Shown one piece after another: positions 61,346-64,000 of a stretch of DNA of 64,000 bases. A program made the position numbers and the translations under genes. The stretch covers positions 62,001 through 126,000 of the forward strand of contig NZ_CYSG01000008.1 in assembly GCF_001457775.1 (NCBI RefSeq). The letters are read 5' to 3'. The notes under the pieces were generated by a model. It saw nothing but the letters and a program-made list of their open reading frames with translations, made no database searches and had not been told where the DNA came from. The number at the start of each line of letters is the position of its first letter. Within the stretch, counting starts at the first letter, position 1. This DNA is from Phaeobacter sp. CECT 5382 (lineage in GTDB: Bacteria; Pseudomonadota; Alphaproteobacteria; Rhodobacterales; Rhodobacteraceae).

Positions 61346-61927
61346 TCACTCAGGCTGGCAGTTCACGCCCCGGTGGCAGTCCAGGACCTGACGCCGCACT
61401 GCAGAGCCATCGGGAAAGATGAAATCACCGCAGGGCGTGACACGCAGCACAGGTCCTGCGGTGCCCTGCTCAACAAACATAAGGTAACGCGCGCCGGATT
61501 GAACCTTGCCGCACCACCCCGCGACGCAGTCCACCACCAAGGTGACATCGGTTGAAATACGGCGCGAAAAGTGGCGCGCCTCCAGGATCTTGCCACTCAA
61601 AGTACCGGGAATACTGGTGCTGGGCTGCAGCTCGTTTGGGTCGCCCCCTTCGGTCAGCGGCAGCAGCCCTTCGTCGAACTGCAACCGCCCGACCACCACC
61701 GAATAGGTGCGGTCGGATTGCGCTGCGGCAAGATAGGCCTGCGCGCCATTCCAAGGCGCGCAGCTGAGAGCAGCCAATGGCGCGCTTTGTATCAAAAAGG
61801 CCAGTGAAAGGCCGCAGCCCCAGTTTAAAATAGACCGGACACAGGCAGACCCAAGTGCGCCAGACGCAGCTCTGGAAGGGCCGGATGCCTCAGAGATAGG
61901 CTTTGAATTCTTCCACGACACGGGCAT
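61346..61927 (-). CDS. Hypothetical exported protein
   Basis: 193 residues. A hydrophobic stretch [24 protein letters not shown] at about residues 34-57 (24 residues, a region rather than a motif quoted in full: [15 protein letters not shown] then SAPLAALSC) looks like a late signal peptide or lipobox-like anchor ending at a cysteine. The mature part has several cysteines ([24 protein letters not shown]) and strand-like segments such as [15 protein letters not shown] do not recognise the family; a TIMP-like beta fold is only a guess. The N-terminal 33 residues overlap the rppH gene by 38 bp, so the true start may be further in. Confidence 0.6.
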   Translation of the reverse strand: MPVSWKNSKPISEASGPSRAASGALGSACVRSILNWGCGLSLAFLIQSAPLAALSCAPWNGAQAYLAAAQSDRTYSVVVGRLQFDEGLLPLTEGGDPNELQPSTSIPGTLSGKILEARHFSRRISTDVTLVVDCVAGWCGKVQSGARYLMFVEQGTAGPVLRVTPCGDFIFPDGSAVRRQVLDCHRGVNCQPE

Positions 61928-62372
61928 AGACCTCGCGCTTAAAGGGGACTATTTTTTCCACCAGCTGTTCAACAGGCTGCCAGCACCAAGCGGAAAACTC
62001 AGGATGTTCAGTTTCAATATTGACCTGTTCATCACGCCCGGTAAAGCGCATCAGGTACCATTTCTGCTCCTGGCCCCGGTATTTGCCACCCCAGAACTTG
62101 GGCACCACGTCATGTGGCAGATCATAGGGCAGCCAGCCGACGCTTTCGGCGATGATCTCAACCAGATCCGGCGTCACACCAGTTTCTTCTTCCAGCTCAC
62201 GCAGGGCGGCAAGACGGGCATCCTCGCCCTTGTCGATGCCACCCTGGGGCATTTGCCAGGCATCCTGAAATCGGTCTTTGCGTTGCGCCACAAAAACCTC
62301 ATTGGTCAGGTTGATCATCATCACCCCGACATTGGGGCGATAGGGCAGCTTGGCGATCTCTTCCGGTGTCAT
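61890..62372 (-). CDS. rppH: RNA pyrophosphohydrolase (Nudix)
   Basis: 160 residues, normal RppH length. It removes pyrophosphate from the 5' end of transcripts to trigger decay. The Nudix box [20 protein letters not shown] then TGV fits Gx5Ex7REUxEEx[24 protein letters not shown] and [14 protein letters not shown] are characteristic of RppH. The start is the ATG at 62372 ([13 protein letters not shown]); a 51-residue upstream extension is not family-like. It is divergent from fadH. Confidence 0.93.
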   Translation of the reverse strand: MTPEEIAKLPYRPNVGVMMINLTNEVFVAQRKDRFQDAWQMPQGGIDKGEDARLAALRELEEETGVTPDLVEIIAESVGWLPYDLPHDVVPKFWGGKYRGQEQKWYLMRFTGRDEQVNIETEHPEFSAWCWQPVEQLVEKIVPFKREVYARVVEEFKAYL

Positions 62373-62441
62373 CTTGCTCTCCTGACATGCCGGCAGATAG
62401 CCTGCTGGCTGGAAACGGGTGTATTTGGCACCCCTCCTTAG

Positions 62442-64000
<1,559 letters not shown>

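Overview
This 64 kb window looks like a chromosomal segment of a marine alphaproteobacterium of the Roseobacter group (Rhodobacteraceae). The evidence is high-GC coding sequence, an FYDLN-acid protein, an L-malyl-CoA lyase of the ethylmalonyl-CoA pathway type, a DgcN/DgcA D-glutamate pair, and a full taurine-to-sulfate pathway (tpa, tauR, xsc, tauE, ackA, yeiH-like, soeABC). I see no transposase, integrase, phage gene, rRNA operon or CRISPR array. The first gene (pyruvate kinase) and the last gene (2,4-dienoyl-CoA reductase) are cut by the window edges.

Layout. 1-3030: pyruvate kinase, an N-formylglutamate amidohydrolase family protein and two small conserved proteins. 3290-4315: an AT-richer orphan gene preceded by a 40 bp imperfect palindrome. 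4444-9986: a D-amino-acid block (D-amino-acid transaminase, DgcA, DgcN) with an MFS transporter. 10166-17630: central metabolism and regulators (malyl-CoA lyase, accA, Lrp/LysE pair, AraC, GntR, a zinc peptidase, FYDLN protein). 17844-17919: tRNA-Ala(GGC). 18179-24769: seven minus-strand genes that look like a surface-glycan cluster (two glycosyltransferases, two methyltransferases, an SDR epimerase, an HpcH/HpaI aldolase, a sulfotransferase-like protein). 25023-31679: a trypsin-like protease, katG with a good OxyR-type site, and an HBM-domain chemoreceptor. 31828-33936: an aminotransferase/BKACE pair. 34289-49272: the taurine/sulfite region. 49353-64000: housekeeping genes (dapA, lytic transglycosylase, split mnmC, acyl dehydratase, OmpA lipoprotein, alkyltransferase, nth, adenosine kinase, MarR/EamA pair, rppH, fadH).

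How the genes fit together. Tpa converts taurine to sulfoacetaldehyde, and Xsc cleaves it to sulfite and acetyl phosphate. AckA can convert acetyl phosphate to acetate plus ATP. TauE and the YeiH-family protein are candidate sulfite/sulfate exporters, and SoeABC oxidises sulfite to sulfate at the quinone pool. The tpa and xsc promoters each carry a pair of CTGGACYTAA-like boxes spaced 23 bp apart, which fits control by the local TauR.

The most unusual non-coding feature is a family of GC-rich double-hairpin elements. It has three recognisable copies (36433, 55015 and 59698), and each lies between convergent genes. Other clear regulatory signals are twin 20 bp MarR-type operators between marR and an EamA exporter, a perfect 16 bp palindrome upstream of an arsR/permease pair, and an OxyR-like site upstream of katG.
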